DNA of 64,000 nt from the NCBI GenBank assembly GCA_963921825.1, contig OY997590.1, positions 43,355,039 to 43,419,038 of the forward strand. The letters are read 5' to 3'. The position numbers were made by a program, and so were the translations under genes. Origin of the DNA: Erodium maritimum (taxonomy: Eukaryota > Streptophyta > Magnoliopsida > Geraniales > Geraniaceae). Each line of letters starts with the position of its first letter. The first letter of the stretch is position 1. Below are positions 43,235-54,046 of the stretch, one piece after another. The notes beneath the pieces were generated by a model. That model was not told the DNA's origin. It saw only the letters and a list, made by a program, of their open reading frames with translations, and searched no databases.

Positions 43235-45134
43235 TGTAATAACCACTCCCGGTCAACGCCAGTCAAACCTGCGAAAAACAGGAAAATTTAAAAATTTAAA
43301 GACTGACACTTAAGTGAACCTAAAATGACCCCGAGTGTCATACCGGACTTAAGTTGACCCCGTTAGTGACCAAAATGAGTTCCAGGGGACTCAGGGCAAC
43401 TTTCTGATCAATTTGGGAAATGTTGACTTTTCGCTGGAAAAGTCAACCGAGCGACGTTTTGGTCCATTCGAGGACCGTTTTGGATCCAAAAGGCTTAGCC
43501 GTCGTCGCAGCGGTCTTAGTTGAGCCGTTTCGTTGTAGCCCGCCAAGTTTCGTAATTTCTTGGGAAAAGTGCCCGTTCGGGGCCCGAAACGTCCGTTTTT
43601 CGCGAAACTAATTGGAAAATATCAAGTAAATATTTTCCAAAAGGTGTGGGACCCACCTTGACACTTGTCCTAATTGGGGTGGTGTTAGTTTTGGGGGGAA
43701 ATCATGTGGTTGTAAGGGGTGGCCGAAATTAAGGGTAAAAGGAAGAGAAAAATGGGTTTTGAGTTAGTTGTTAGTTTTGAATTAAAATAGAAAGAAGAAG
43801 AGAGGTTTTAGAGAGAGAAGAAGGAGAAGAAGAGAGAAGAAGGGAGGTTGAGCTAGGGTTTGTGATCGAGCCCTTGGATCGAGTCAAAGCAAAGAGCAAT
43901 CTCGTTCCCCTCGTTCTCCTCTACGGTAATACCCGAACCGATTCTCGTTTTGGTTATTTTCTTGGAAGCTAGGGTTTGAGTATAAACTAAGGCTTAGGGT
44001 TGTGTAGAGTTTGGGGAGGTGTTGGAGACGTTTTGGAGGTGTTTGGGGGTTTAATTTCATGTTTTCCGGTGACCGGAGGCTCGGGAGGAGCTCCGGCCAC
44101 CGTGGGTGGTGGCCGGCCGGCCATGAGGTGGCTGGCCGGAGCTGGCAGCAGCCACCACATGGTGGCCGAGCCTCCCCTTAAACCCTAGGGTCTCGGCCAA
44201 GTAGTGTGGGTGGGGCCCACATGCTCGGGTGCTCGGGTTTTATCGTTCTGATGGTTTAAAACGTTCCCCGGACCATTTATCCTAAACCGAATCGAAAATT
44301 GGAATTAATTTGGAGAAGTTGCAATTTATCGGGTTTAGAAACTTTAAACGTCTTTTAATTGACTCGGAAGTCGGAATTCGATTCCGTCAAGGGCGTTGGG
44401 TTCCTTGAAATATTCTAAGACCGTAGAAACGAAAACGGGGGCTTTTGGAGCCCCGGAAGGCAATTAACCAAAACCCGGGCAGATTCGCCATGTCGGGCGA
44501 ATCTGGCCTTTACGGGTCCTTTATCGACAATGTCGAGTAATTGGGAAGTTTGGGAGTGATCGAAATTTTCGGGGTTAAGTTTGGGCTTCGAGTTTAATGG
44601 TTTTCGGTTTATTCGTACTAGTTTAAAAGTGCCCTAAATTGTGTTCTTTTAGATCGTGCCACGGACCGGGGCAAGGGAAAGCTGGGTGAGTGACTGAGAG
44701 CATCACCGGAGCTCGTGGTTGGCTTTTGGGAGAACACGCACGAGGTAGGGAAAAGTAGCCGGATCTCGGCCCTGACTAGGGAAAGTTAACAGTAGAATTG
44801 CATGTGACACCGGGGTGTCGTGGGTTGAGTAGATTTATTTAAAGATTAGAAAAGCATGATACGGGATTGTAGCGTTTATTAGAAAAGCATGTTGCGGGAA
44901 CTTAGTAATTATTGAGAAAAGCATGTGACACTTAGTAGTGTCGTAGGAGCAGAGAACTTAGCGTTAATTGTTTTACTGGAGGCATATGACCATGCCCGGA
45001 GGTTGTTTGTGAACTTATCGATATTAGGAGTACTGGAGGCATATGACCATGCCCGGAGGTTGATTGTGAAACTGTTGATGTTAGGACTGTTGGAGGCTTG
45101 GTTAAGCCGGAGGTTGATTGCTTATTTGGTGTCT

Positions 45135-45405
45135 TGGGTGGCCTTGAGAGCCCGTATTTTATTATCGAGTTCTGGGTGGCCTTGAGAGCCCGTATTATTT
45201 ATTGATTGAGTTTGGGTGGCCTTGAGAGCCCGTATTTTATTATCAAGTTTTGGGTGGCCTTGAGAGCCCGTATTATTTATTGATTGAGTTTGGTTGGCCT
45301 TGAGAGCCCGTACTTTATTATCGAGTTTTGGGTGGCCTTGAGAGCCCGTATTATTTATTGATTGAGTTTGGGTGGCCTTGAGAGCCCGTATTTTATTATC
45401 GAGTT
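45135..45405 (+). repeat. Higher-order minisatellite (78-bp dimer of 38- and 40-bp units)
   Basis: Units begin TGGGTGGCCTTGAGAGCCCG and end either in the A type (TATTTTATTATCGAGTT, 38 bp) or the B type (TATTATTTATTGATTGAGTTT, 40 bp). Unit starts at 45135, 45173, 45213, 45251, 45291, 45329 and 45369 give A-B-A-B-A-B-A. More degenerate units continue to about 45520. Confidence 0.9.
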
Positions 45406-45549
45406 TGGGTGGCCTTGAGAGCCCGTGTATTTGAATTGGTGTCTTGGGTGGCCATGAGAGCCCGTAGTCAATTGTTGGTATTTTTGGTGGCCTTGAGGGC
45501 CCGTGTACTAAGGTTGGTGTCTTTGGCTGGCTTGACCGAGTTAGAGTCT

Positions 45550-45550
<1 letters not shown>

Positions 45551-45582
<32 letters not shown>
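45551..45582 (+). repeat. Run of 32 G
   Basis: An uninterrupted G homopolymer follows AGAGTCTC in LTR C3. The neighbouring repeat of the same unit (about 45612-45633) has only GG at this point (AGTCTCGGTAAGTTGCAAG). Confidence 0.9.
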
Positions 45583-45584
<2 letters not shown>

Positions 45585-46592
45585 GCAAGCTTCCTTTAGC
45601 TGGCTTACGAGTTAGAGTCTCGGTAAGTTGCAAGCGTGTCTTATGGTTGGTGTCTTGGGAGGCCGTGAGTGCCTGTGGGGTTGTTGAGTCCGTGTCTTAC
45701 TGTCGGTGTGTCTTGGGAGGCCGTGAGTGCCTGTGGGGCTGTTGAGTTCGAGTTTTACTGTTGGTGTCTTGGTGGCCATGAGTGCCTGTGAGTGTTGAAC
45801 TTGTGTTGTTACTGGTTGATGAATTTGCGTGTGATTGTGATTGTGATTGTGATTGCGGATCCCGGTAGGTTGCAAGCATTCTTTGGCTGGCCTGACACAG
45901 TTCGAGTAACACAGGTTGCAAGCATTCTTTGGCTGGCCTGGTTCGAGTTTGAGTATCACAGGTTGTAAGCATTCTTTGGCTAGCCTGATCCGTGTTCGTG
46001 TGAGTGGGAGAGGTTACTGAGCAGCTGGTATGCGATCCTCTGTGATCTTGTTTGGTGTGCGATCCTTTGTGATCTGTTTGGTGTTGTGTAGCTGTCGTTT
46101 GAGTCCTTGGGAGAGGTCGTCATTTGTTGTGTCGGGTCTACTTACGTGGTTGAGTGTTGAGTCGTTCGAGGAAGGTCACCGTGGGTGTTTGTAAGTTAGA
46201 GTACTTGGGTTGGGGATGGTGTTTCCCCGCTGTTGAGTTGTTGTTGGTGTTACCTGCTTGTCTGCTAATTATGCCGTAGTCAGTCTGTTATTCGCGGTGG
46301 TGAGCGAACGCTCACCCCTACTGCTTTTCCTACAGGTACCGTTTGTAGTCTGGACTAGGAGAGCTTCTGAAGCTTGAAGAGCTTGAAGCGGGTTTCTGGG
46401 TGTTTTGAGTCTAGCGACGGATACCTCGTTTTTAGTCCACTTGTTGGGACGTGTTTTAAGTTGTAATTATTATTTTTGTTGAACAAATGATGTTTTTTTA
46501 AGGGTTTAAATGGAAAAGGTTTCAAGGTGTTTTCTTATTTTAAATGTTCGCGTCCCGAGTTCGTTTTACTGAAATTGGGGCGTGACATTTCT

Positions 46593-46705
46593 GAGAACCA
46601 AGATGTTGAGATGATGGCAGATTCGTTGCTAGCGCCAGATTGTTCGTTCTCATAACACCTTCGATCAACTTACCTCCACCTCAAGTAATATCTTCTTCCC
46701 AGGGC
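46593..46705 (-). pseudogene. LINE E 5' end and ORF1 start
   Basis: On the minus strand, GAAGAAGATATTACTTGAGG leads to the ATG at 46653-46651 (MRTNNLALATNLPSSQ); the frame then continues across C3 to SLASSLFLGPPPGFGG, matching the YGPPPGFEG and GYPPPGFEN starts of LINEs F and G. The exact 5' end of the LINE is not resolved. Confidence 0.6.
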
Positions 46706-47499
46706 CGTCTCTAGAGTTTTAGTGGCCTTAGGCAAAATTTTGAAAATGGGCGTTTTAATAAGTAATATAAAACGATATAAAACAATTTACAAGGCGTGTT
46801 CAAGCTCTTGTTTAACACCTGCAATAAATATAAAAACATACAGTATTCTTTAAACATGAATTTGTCATTTTATTTCTAAACATGATTTCTAAAAAATTAA
46901 ACAATAAATTTTAAGCTAATTATAGAACTTCTATTGTAGATTGTTATAAACTATAAATTAGTTAATAAAAATAATTGAAAATTAATTAACTAATTAACAT
47001 TACTAATTATGTATTGCATATTATTCTTCGTGTCTGTCTTTGTTCTCCATAATCAAGATAAGAACTACATATATTGGAAAGAGAATATTTTTTAAACAAA
47101 CTAGAATTTGAGAAGGAAACTGTAATGAAACAATAGAGAAACCCGAGAAGAAAGATTGGAAGTACTTGAAAATGAATTTTACACTAAAATTAGTCTCATA
47201 TTTATACGTGATTCTGAAAAGAGACAGAAATATATAAATAATAGAATTAGGAAAAAAATCATGTTTTGGAAACAAAATTCTACTGTATTCTAGAAATGAA
47301 ATCCAACTGGATTTATGGTTCGGAATAATGCAACCTTTGTGTTGAATATAAAATTGTACTGAAATGTAATAATATAACTGAAGAATTCGGCTGAGTTATA
47401 AAAAAAAGGAATTCGGTTTAGTTATAAAAAAATAGAATTTTTATTCAGAGAAAAAAAGGAAAGAATTTTGGGGTAAAATATGCACATATGTTGTCCATT
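46706..47499. other. AT-rich DNA between LINEs E and F, possible DNA-transposon end
   Basis: Starts near CAGGGCCGTCTCTAGAGTTT, which resembles hAT-type termini (CAGGGCCG...), but no matching inverted end was seen before LINE F. The rest is strongly AT-rich with only random open frames. No gene is supported. Confidence 0.3.
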
Positions 47500-48944
47500 A
47501 ATATTGGAATTTTGTTGCTCATAATTAGAAAGAAATAACTCATGAACTTTATAATATCTGACTTGATAAAATACTAGCAAACTTGATAAAATTTCATGGA
47601 GAAACCATCAGGACCAGGTGATTTACCCCCATTGCAGGATTGAATAGCTGTCCACACTTCATCTTCAGTGAAAGCCTTTTCAAGTTCAAGTGCTTGTAGT
47701 GACGTAAGTGTATTGAAAGGCAGAGAAGAGACTCCATGTAGACCTCAGAACTATTGAGAAACCTCATCTGAAAATGTACTTTAGCAGCTAACTTAATCTC
47801 TAAGGGATTGGCAAATATAACTCCACCTCTAAATCAGTGAGATTTGCTTTCTAGCTTGATTAAAATTTGCCACCAAATAGAAAAAAAATAGTAGATCTAT
47901 CCCCTTCCTTAATCCACTTGTGTCTAGCCTTTTGGCACCAAAGTTTAGCATGCATCTTAAGTTTCAAGATCAACTTAGCATTTGAGATTGATCTTTGTGC
48001 AACCTCCCCAGAAGTCAAAGGCATGACCTCTAATAGATCATCAAAAGCTTGAATCTCCCTTTTCAAAGTCTCAATATCTTTCTCCAACCAGCCAAAAGTA
48101 GTGATATTTCAACCTCTATTAAAATTCTTCATTGTTTTCAACTTGAACCAAAGCATATAAGCTGGGGAACCTGAAGTCTGAATATAGTTCCAGAACACCT
48201 TGGAATCATTGAGAAATAATGGATGATCAATCCAAGCATCAATAAATTTCAAAGGCCTAGGCACCCAATCCACAATAGGATTACTTAGCAACACAGGCTT
48301 ATGATCAGAGATGCATCTAGCCAAACAAGATTGACTGAGAGAATTGAATATAGTCAAAACCTGAGGAGATACCAAGAATCTATCAATTTTTGAAGCCTTG
48401 GACCCTGTTCCAAACCAAGTGTATTTTCGTCCACTCATTTGTGAATCCACCAATCCCAAACAATCCAAGAAATTTTTGAATTCTCTATTACTGGTTAAGG
48501 AGAACTTGGGACCAGATTTTTCAAGAGGGTCCAAAATTGCATTAAAGTCCCCACCCACCAGGAAAGTACTATATTAGTCCATAATTGAGTCCTCAAAGGT
48601 ACTAGGAAAGGAGCATAAACATTGACAACAATGATATTACGATCAGCCTCCAAAAATATCCCAGACCAATAGATTGCATGTTCATCCACCAGTGAGGAGT
48701 GTAGAAGAAAGACATCCTTGTTCCACATTGTGATAACACCACCAGCATTGCCTATTGGAGGTAAAGATAAAGCCTCCCAAGAAGTAGAAAAACCACAAGC
48801 AGCAAGAAAAAATCCAGGTAATACAGACAATTTAGCTTCTTGCAACAAAACCATTGAAAGATGTTTTTTAGAGCACACATTCCTAAGGGACCTTCTTTTT
48901 TGTCTAGAAGAAGACCCTCTCATATTCCATGAGAGTATTCTCGT
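47500..48944 (-). pseudogene. LINE F ORF2: endonuclease and start of RT
   Basis: The expected start codon is ACG (complement of 48942-48944) followed by RILSWNMRG, where LINE E has ATG. Endonuclease motifs: LLQEAKL (Glu conserved), VVNVYAPF, then after a frameshift at about 48550 MGGDFNAILDPLEKS, RKYTWFGTGSKASKIDRFLV and ARCISDHKPVLL (catalytic SDH intact). The linker has RHKWIKEGDRST. RT begins GGKSPGPDGFSMKFYQVC, then a stop in place of Trp and YFIKSDIIKFMSYF, fading near 47500. No catalytic RT box remains. Frameshifts and the lost start make it inactive. Confidence 0.85.
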
Positions 48945-49596
48945 GGTGAAGATAAGTTTTGAGTGGGAATGGAGATCCTAAGAGAAACCTGCCCCTCCTC
49001 TATGTCCTCTAGATCACATAAATTATCATCTGTATTAGCTTCTAGTTCTAATGCATGATTAACCTTTAGCTCCATATTATCAAATTGTTCAGCCACAAAA
49101 TCATCATAGATATAATCCTTAAGTCCCAATGCTTTGCAGTAATCCCAAGCACACGCCCTTCCAAGTTTGAAAGTCTAAGAATTCCTTAAACCAGATTTCG
49201 AGATAGATGAGTTTTTGTTGGTATTAAGAGGCACTTTTGCTTTTGATCTTGTGTTGTAGGCGACATTAGTACAGGATCTCTTCATCTTTATATTAGTCCC
49301 TTTGTGTTTAAGAGTAGATTGTAAAAAGTCAGAACTCAAAGTAATACGATTTGAGGTAAAGGGGTTTGAATTAATAATTCCGTCCAAAATTGAGAGGTTA
49401 AGAGGAGGTGTCAGAAGCTTGGGACCCAAAGTGTTAATCTCATTAATGCCAACACCTTACAATGAGCCTCTTTGTCCTTATACTTCCTGAACCATCTCAT
49501 CTCCTCCAACAATTAGGGTTTGTTGTTCCACCCCCAAAGTTGCTTGAGAATTAACAACAATAGTCTGAACAGTAACCAAAGTGACTGAATTTTCTT
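48920..49596 (-). pseudogene. LINE F ORF1, C-terminal part
   Basis: Between the solo LTR and ORF2: SFDFLQSTLKHKG-like Ser/Lys-rich linker, AYNTRSKAKVPLN (also seen as VYSTRSKNKF in LINE G), CAWDYCKALGLKDYIYDDFV and an acidic tail (NLCDLEDIEEG), stop at 48920. The end overlaps the ORF2 start region by ~25 bases in another frame. Two internal stops are visible. Confidence 0.8.
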
Positions 49597-50242
49597 TGTC
49601 ACGCCCCAAATCCGGTTCTTGCCAGGATTCGAGGCATAACTAGCATTAAAATGATTTAAAAGACAATAAATCAACAAGAAGTTCCTGAACAACTCCAATA
49701 TGAAACTCAAATCCACAAAATTCGGTTTAAAACATAAATAACCCTCCAGGGGTGTAATAATAATCCTCCACAAGGTTTGTTCCAAACAGTAATAAAGTAA
49801 AAGCGAAGTCTCTACAGACACCCACACCAAGAAGCTCCCGAGCCTCTACTCCTCAATCAAGCCTGTAAACACAACAATAAACTCACAGGGGTGAGCTTGC
49901 GCTCAGTAGGGAAAACACATAACAAGGTGGACCTTAAACTCAATAAAGTCAACAGAAAAGACAATAAGATAGTTCTTAACAACCACGGGAAAAAGTAATC
50001 CAACCAATGTCGTGGCACATGAAGTCACCACCCTCCGATCCACATATGATGTGTCCTCTCGGATTTTCCCTCAAATCCAGAGGAGACGCATAACATTGAG
50101 GCGACCGGAAACAACCCTTCGGGGCGCTTATCATCGGGATTCTCAGAAACGTCTCCCAAGGATTTTATGTCCTCGGGAACCAAGGTATTACTCCCATAGG
50201 AAGCATACACTTGGGCAATTCAACAAGTACTCACTATAACAT

Positions 50243-50332
50243 CCTACACCGGACTCCTCAACGGTGTAGGCACCAAACCGTACCAATAATAATCACTATC
50301 TCATCCTACACCGGACTCCTCAACGGTGTAGG
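50243..50332. repeat. 62-bp tandem duplication carrying a 9-bp hairpin
   Basis: CCTACACCG at 50243-50251 pairs with CGGTGTAGG at 50262-50270, with loop GACTCCTCAA. The same hairpin recurs 62 bp later (50305-50313 and 50324-50332). Both lie inside the solo LTR. Confidence 0.8.
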
Positions 50333-51249
50333 TACCATACCGTTTCCATAATAAGCAGATAACAATTTAGTAACGTACTCAACCGAAACACGAAGCGATC
50401 CAATCCCGACAACCACCAATTCACTATCACACATAGCTCACACATCACCGTTTCACCACAACACACAGCACACGAATCACACAACCACAACTTACCGTGC
50501 ACTTACCAGTCTCGACCCAGCGGGGCATCGATCACCTGATTGCACCGCTCGGTACAACCAGTCATACTCGATGCTCCAAGCAATCATTTAAGGAAAACAA
50601 GCAATCATCCAAATACCGTCAACAGTCCAATACGAGTTCAATCAACCAAACATGAAAACCTTCGAACGAGCATTCAAATATGCAATTCAACTAGTTCCAT
50701 TAGACTCTTTAGCCTATCCACTAAGCAACCAAACAATCAAGCATGTGATCCTAACACGTAACTAATCTGAGGGCTTTGCCAAGGCCACTCTACCAGACAA
50801 ACAATTCCCAAGTATTGAAAGCGAGTTACACTAGTGATTGGCATCCTATTCATTCACCACTAGACACTTCCGGTTATTAGTAATTGAAAGACAATTATGC
50901 TAGTTATTCGCATCCTATATGCATTTCTAGGACCTTTCCGATTTTATTAGCCTAACATGCATACTAAGCATCATAAACGAGGGGTTAAGGTTTTCCCTAC
51001 CTCAAGGTCTTCCTCTCAACACTTTGATGAAGCCCGGTGGTCACCACTCCGTTCTTCACTCGGGTCAAGGCGTGATCTTTGCTCCTCTAGCTCGGTCCCC
51101 AAAGTCTTGGACACAAAGAAACGTTAATTAGACTCCACTTAAACAGCAAGTAAGACCCCCAAAGCCCCTCCAAAGTTCAGCTCAAAACCAAGATCAACCA
51201 AGGTGAAAAACCCTCAAAGAAACCCCCACCCTGGTCTGCAACGGACCTG

Positions 51250-51369
51250 GTCACGGATCCGTGAGGCCAACCCTCACGGTTACCATCACGGAGTCGTGAC
51301 GAGTGCCATCACGGACTCCCTCACGGAGCCGTGACGTCGCCCGTCACGGGATCCGTCACGGATCCGTGG
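51250..51369. promoter_or_regulatory. TCACGGA/TCCGTGA palindrome cluster in the solo LTR
   Basis: Repeated GTCACGGATCCGTGA-like palindromes and one GTGACGTCGC in about 120 bp, equivalent to 17577-17662 in gypsy D. Conservation between two diverged LTRs suggests a regulatory or RNA-structural role, not proven. Confidence 0.35.
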
Positions 51370-52301
51370 CGCACCAGGGCAGTTTCGCCCTTCTTCAACC
51401 TCCAGCTCCTTTTCTCCGAAAAACCACCTTCAAACCCCTAATTTTACCCCTTCCAGCTCCCAAAACAGTCCAAATCCTTCAAAACTCCTCTACCCATGGT
51501 AGGAATCAACACACAAACAAGTTTCTAATGATTCAACAAATCAAAACCAACTTAAAAGCTCCAACAAACTAATGATTTCTCACCAAAAACCCAACAAAGC
51601 CTTTCATCAACAACATCCCTCACCATTTCTACTCAAACCCAACAACATCTAGCAATTTCACCCAAAACCCATGAAAAGAGATGAAGGGAAATGAGGATTA
51701 GAGAGTTCCATTACCTCTAGAAGATTGAGATGAAGAAGATGGTGAGGATTTGGAGAAGGGTTGGCTAAAGGAAGGCTTCAAGTGACCTCTTCTTCCTTGA
51801 TTCTTCTTCAAAGCTCCATGGGAGCTCCTCTCTCTTGCTCCTACTCCAAATTTCGGCTACACCAAGTAAAATGGGTTGGGTTTGCTTTTCCAAACTCATA
51901 TAATACCTAGATGTATCAAATGACCAAAAGCCCTTGAGCTAGAATCCCTTATAGAAGCTTTTGGGAGGGTAAAAGGGTCTATGAGTACTCCCTTTTCTCT
52001 CTTTCAACCAAAAAGGGACAAGTGTCCAAATAGGTTATTTACTTTTCCAAAATAATTTCCAGCACAATAAAATAATGCTTTTAGTCGATAAAAAGTCTCG
52101 ATTTGACCAAAATTGACTTTCTCCAACATTATACTCAAACGAAAGGAATTTCTCCCCTTAAGCCAACCGTGATGATGGCTAATTCGTTTGGGTTCCGGAA
52201 AAGTCCCGAGTGACTTCTTGAGTCATCGGTTGACTTTCCGGTAGCAAGTCAAACTTGCTTGAAAAGCTGCCGGTTCGACCGGGAGCGGGTCTTACATTCT
52301 T

Positions 52302-53683
52302 CCCCAAAAGTGTCCGGAGCAATCAAAGCTTCTTTGAAAGGGATAGTAAGCTTGCTTTCTGTGGATGGAGAGAGAGATTTGTTGCAAATCATCACAGTAT
52401 CAGGGTGTTCCAATGCAGGAAAATCATAAGTTGCACCACCCAGATTTTGTGCATGAATATGATTTGTAAGAGGAGGGACTTGAATCAAATCACCACCAAC
52501 CACATTAAGTTTCTCCAATACCATAGAAATATTTATTCCTCCGACTGATCCTTCTACTGCTTTGTCACCAACCTCCTTAACTGTCTCAGAATTGTTAGTC
52601 ACAATAAATTCAATGATAATGAATTTTCAGACCTGGTATGTTCTGAAGCAGAAGAATCAGACAAGGGAATAACCGGGACAATGACATTAGACACCACATA
52701 AATATCCACTGAACAAACCATAGCATTAAATTCTTTATCTTCAAGAACCAAACCTGATTCCTTTAAATAATCCTGAGAGTGCAGCAACACATAAGCAGCG
52801 TAGGCAGAAGCTCCATTCACAAAGGAAGGAAGCACACACACCACAGTCCTTACTTCAGCTGCAAAAGATTCAAAAGTTTGTGTGCACCATCCCAAAATTG
52901 GAATACCATAAAGAGCCACCCACGAAAACTTTCCTCCTTCTCTGCATAGCTAAACTTTATCTTTGATGATAGTCATCCAGTGAATCAACCAAGCAGCTTC
53001 ATTGTGTAATGCTTTTCTTTCATCCTCTTCCTCAAGGAAATAAATAAGAACAACTCTATTGCCTAGTGATTTGCTACGTATTTCACAGTCCCTTTCAACT
53101 CTAAAATCATCCATAATAGCTTCAACCGAGAAATTCTTATGTATAAAGCGAGATGGCCCCTCTCCAGCCAGCACCTATTTGTTTCCACCACCGTGCCTTT
53201 AGGGAAAATTGGATGAGGATCCACAATTTGTTCTTTTCTGTGCCAGCTCCCCCTAGGATTGTTAGCTTTCTTGACATTGCTCCTGCTCCACGCCTTAGTC
53301 ACAAAGAGCTTGTATCCTTTCAGCACAAACCCATTGAAAATTCGAACTCCTTTCTCCAAGGCTTCAGTGGACTTAAAAGCGATAAACCCAAAATCCTTTA
53401 GCGTTGGGATTTAGAGGTGCCTCTGCCTTGCTGATTTCTCCACACTCAAGGAAATTTTTTTGCAGCCATTTAGATGTTGTTCTCGGAGGCAAATTATGCA
53501 CAAATAATCTGCAATCTTCCCATTCTGACCCCCGGGCCTTGTTATGAACAGACTTACCATTTCCCCAACTTGTTTAGTTGCCACTATAACAGATTTTAAC
53601 TGATTATCTAGGACAGTTGGAATATTAAGGGCCAACCTACCTTCAAATCCTGGTGGGGGACCATAGGAGGTATAAGAAGACAT
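52302..53683 (-). pseudogene. LINE F ORF1, N-terminal part with RRM
   Basis: Starts at the ATG at 53683 (MSSYTSYGPPPGFEGRLALN). An RRM is readable across a frameshift: DYLCIICLREQHLNGC, then KGFGFIAFKSTEALEKGVRI (about 53370) and LKGYKLFVTKAWSRSN. Downstream come LGNRVVLIYFLEEEDERKAL (about 53030), a MALYGIPILGWCTQTF segment (52919) and YAAYVLLHSQDYLKESG. The frame runs into the solo LTR at 52301/52297. At least three frameshifts occur. It would have bound LINE RNA. Confidence 0.85.
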
Positions 53684-53782
53684 ATTGATTCCAATATGCG
53701 CCGAAAAATCGAGCCGAAATTCAAAACTCATTGTGACAAAACACTGTAGCAAAGAAGAACAATGTGTTTGAAGAAGGATATA

Positions 53783-53802
53783 CTACAGTACCGGTACTGT
53801 AG
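53783..53802. repeat. Perfect 20-bp palindrome upstream of LINE F ORF1
   Basis: CTACAGTACCGGTACTGTAG is its own reverse complement. Its half-site GCTACAGT also occurs just before the LINE F start (about 53740) and in the LINE G leader (about 57010), so it belongs to the LINE 5' UTR. Confidence 0.8.
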
Positions 53803-54046
53803 CAGCTAGAGTGAAAAACATATAATATCTTTGTATGCTCCATCTACTCATAATACTGATGTAGGATAAGGAAGAAAACATGAAATGGAAAATTTAAGTA
53901 GATACGGGACTCAAATTCCCATTTCAAATGTCTGATAATATTACCATTCTCCACTGTCTATTTTGTCCCATGTTTTCATGAAAAGTTAGTTCTAATTCCA
54001 TAATTTGAATGTACTGTTCTTATTTTTTTTTAACAAAAAGGTGCAG
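53803..54046. other. Short AT-rich spacer
   Basis: No gene or repeat recognised between the LINE F 5' end and the poly(T) of the next element; it contains a T run at about 54022-54031. Confidence 0.4.

Larger units (their letters stand above)
43235..46587 (+). repeat. Gypsy solo LTR C3 (3353 bp) with target duplication TTTCT
   Basis: Starts TGTAATAACCACTCCCGG and ends GGGGCGTGACA, flanked by TTTCT at 43230-43234 and 46588-46592. It lies in the opposite orientation to C2 in the same LINE. It matches C1 along its length. It carries a GA-rich tract (about 43790-43850), the minisatellite array and a 32-base G run. Confidence 0.95.
36029..46705 (-). mobile_element. LINE E (L1-type, RRM ORF1), 3'-truncated, split by two solo LTRs
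   Basis: In minus-strand order: ORF1 start at 46653 (followed by LGPPPGFGG), solo LTR C3 (43235-46587), ORF1 RRM (42673-43071), solo LTR C2 (39031-42396), ORF1 C-terminal part (37912-39030), ORF2 endonuclease and RT (from 37907), ending at 36029 inside RT where a foldback fragment begins. Excluding the solo LTRs, about 4 kb of LINE remain. The solo LTRs have perfect target duplications (TTTCT and TGGTA) inside ORF1, so the LINE is older than both. Its architecture fits the plant L1 subclade with an RRM in ORF1. Confidence 0.9.
49597..52296 (-). repeat. Gypsy solo LTR (D-related family, 2700 bp) with target duplication TTCTT
   Basis: On the minus strand it starts TGTAAGACCCGCTCCCGG at 52296 and ends GGATTTGGGGCGTGACA at 49597, with TTCTT at 49592-49596 and 52297-52301. 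The termini and a TGACG-rich cluster match the LTRs of gypsy D, so it gives the likely full LTR length of that family (2.7 kb). Inserted into LINE F ORF1. Confidence 0.95.
47500..53760 (-). mobile_element. LINE F (L1-type, RRM ORF1), 3'-truncated, split by a solo LTR
   Basis: Minus-strand order: 5' UTR with GCTACAGT motifs, ORF1 start at 53683 (MSSYTSYGPPPGFEG), RRM, GIPILGW segment, solo LTR (49597-52296), ORF1 C-terminus, ORF2 endonuclease and the first part of RT, ending around 47500. It is the same layout as LINE E, but a distinct copy. About 3.5 kb of LINE sequence excluding the solo LTR. The 3' end is lost inside RT, as in LINE E, and there is no poly(A) tail. Confidence 0.9.

Noticed and set aside
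46706-47499. hAT element starting CAGGGCCG
   Set aside because: Only one end resembles a terminus; no matching inverted end or 8-bp duplication found.
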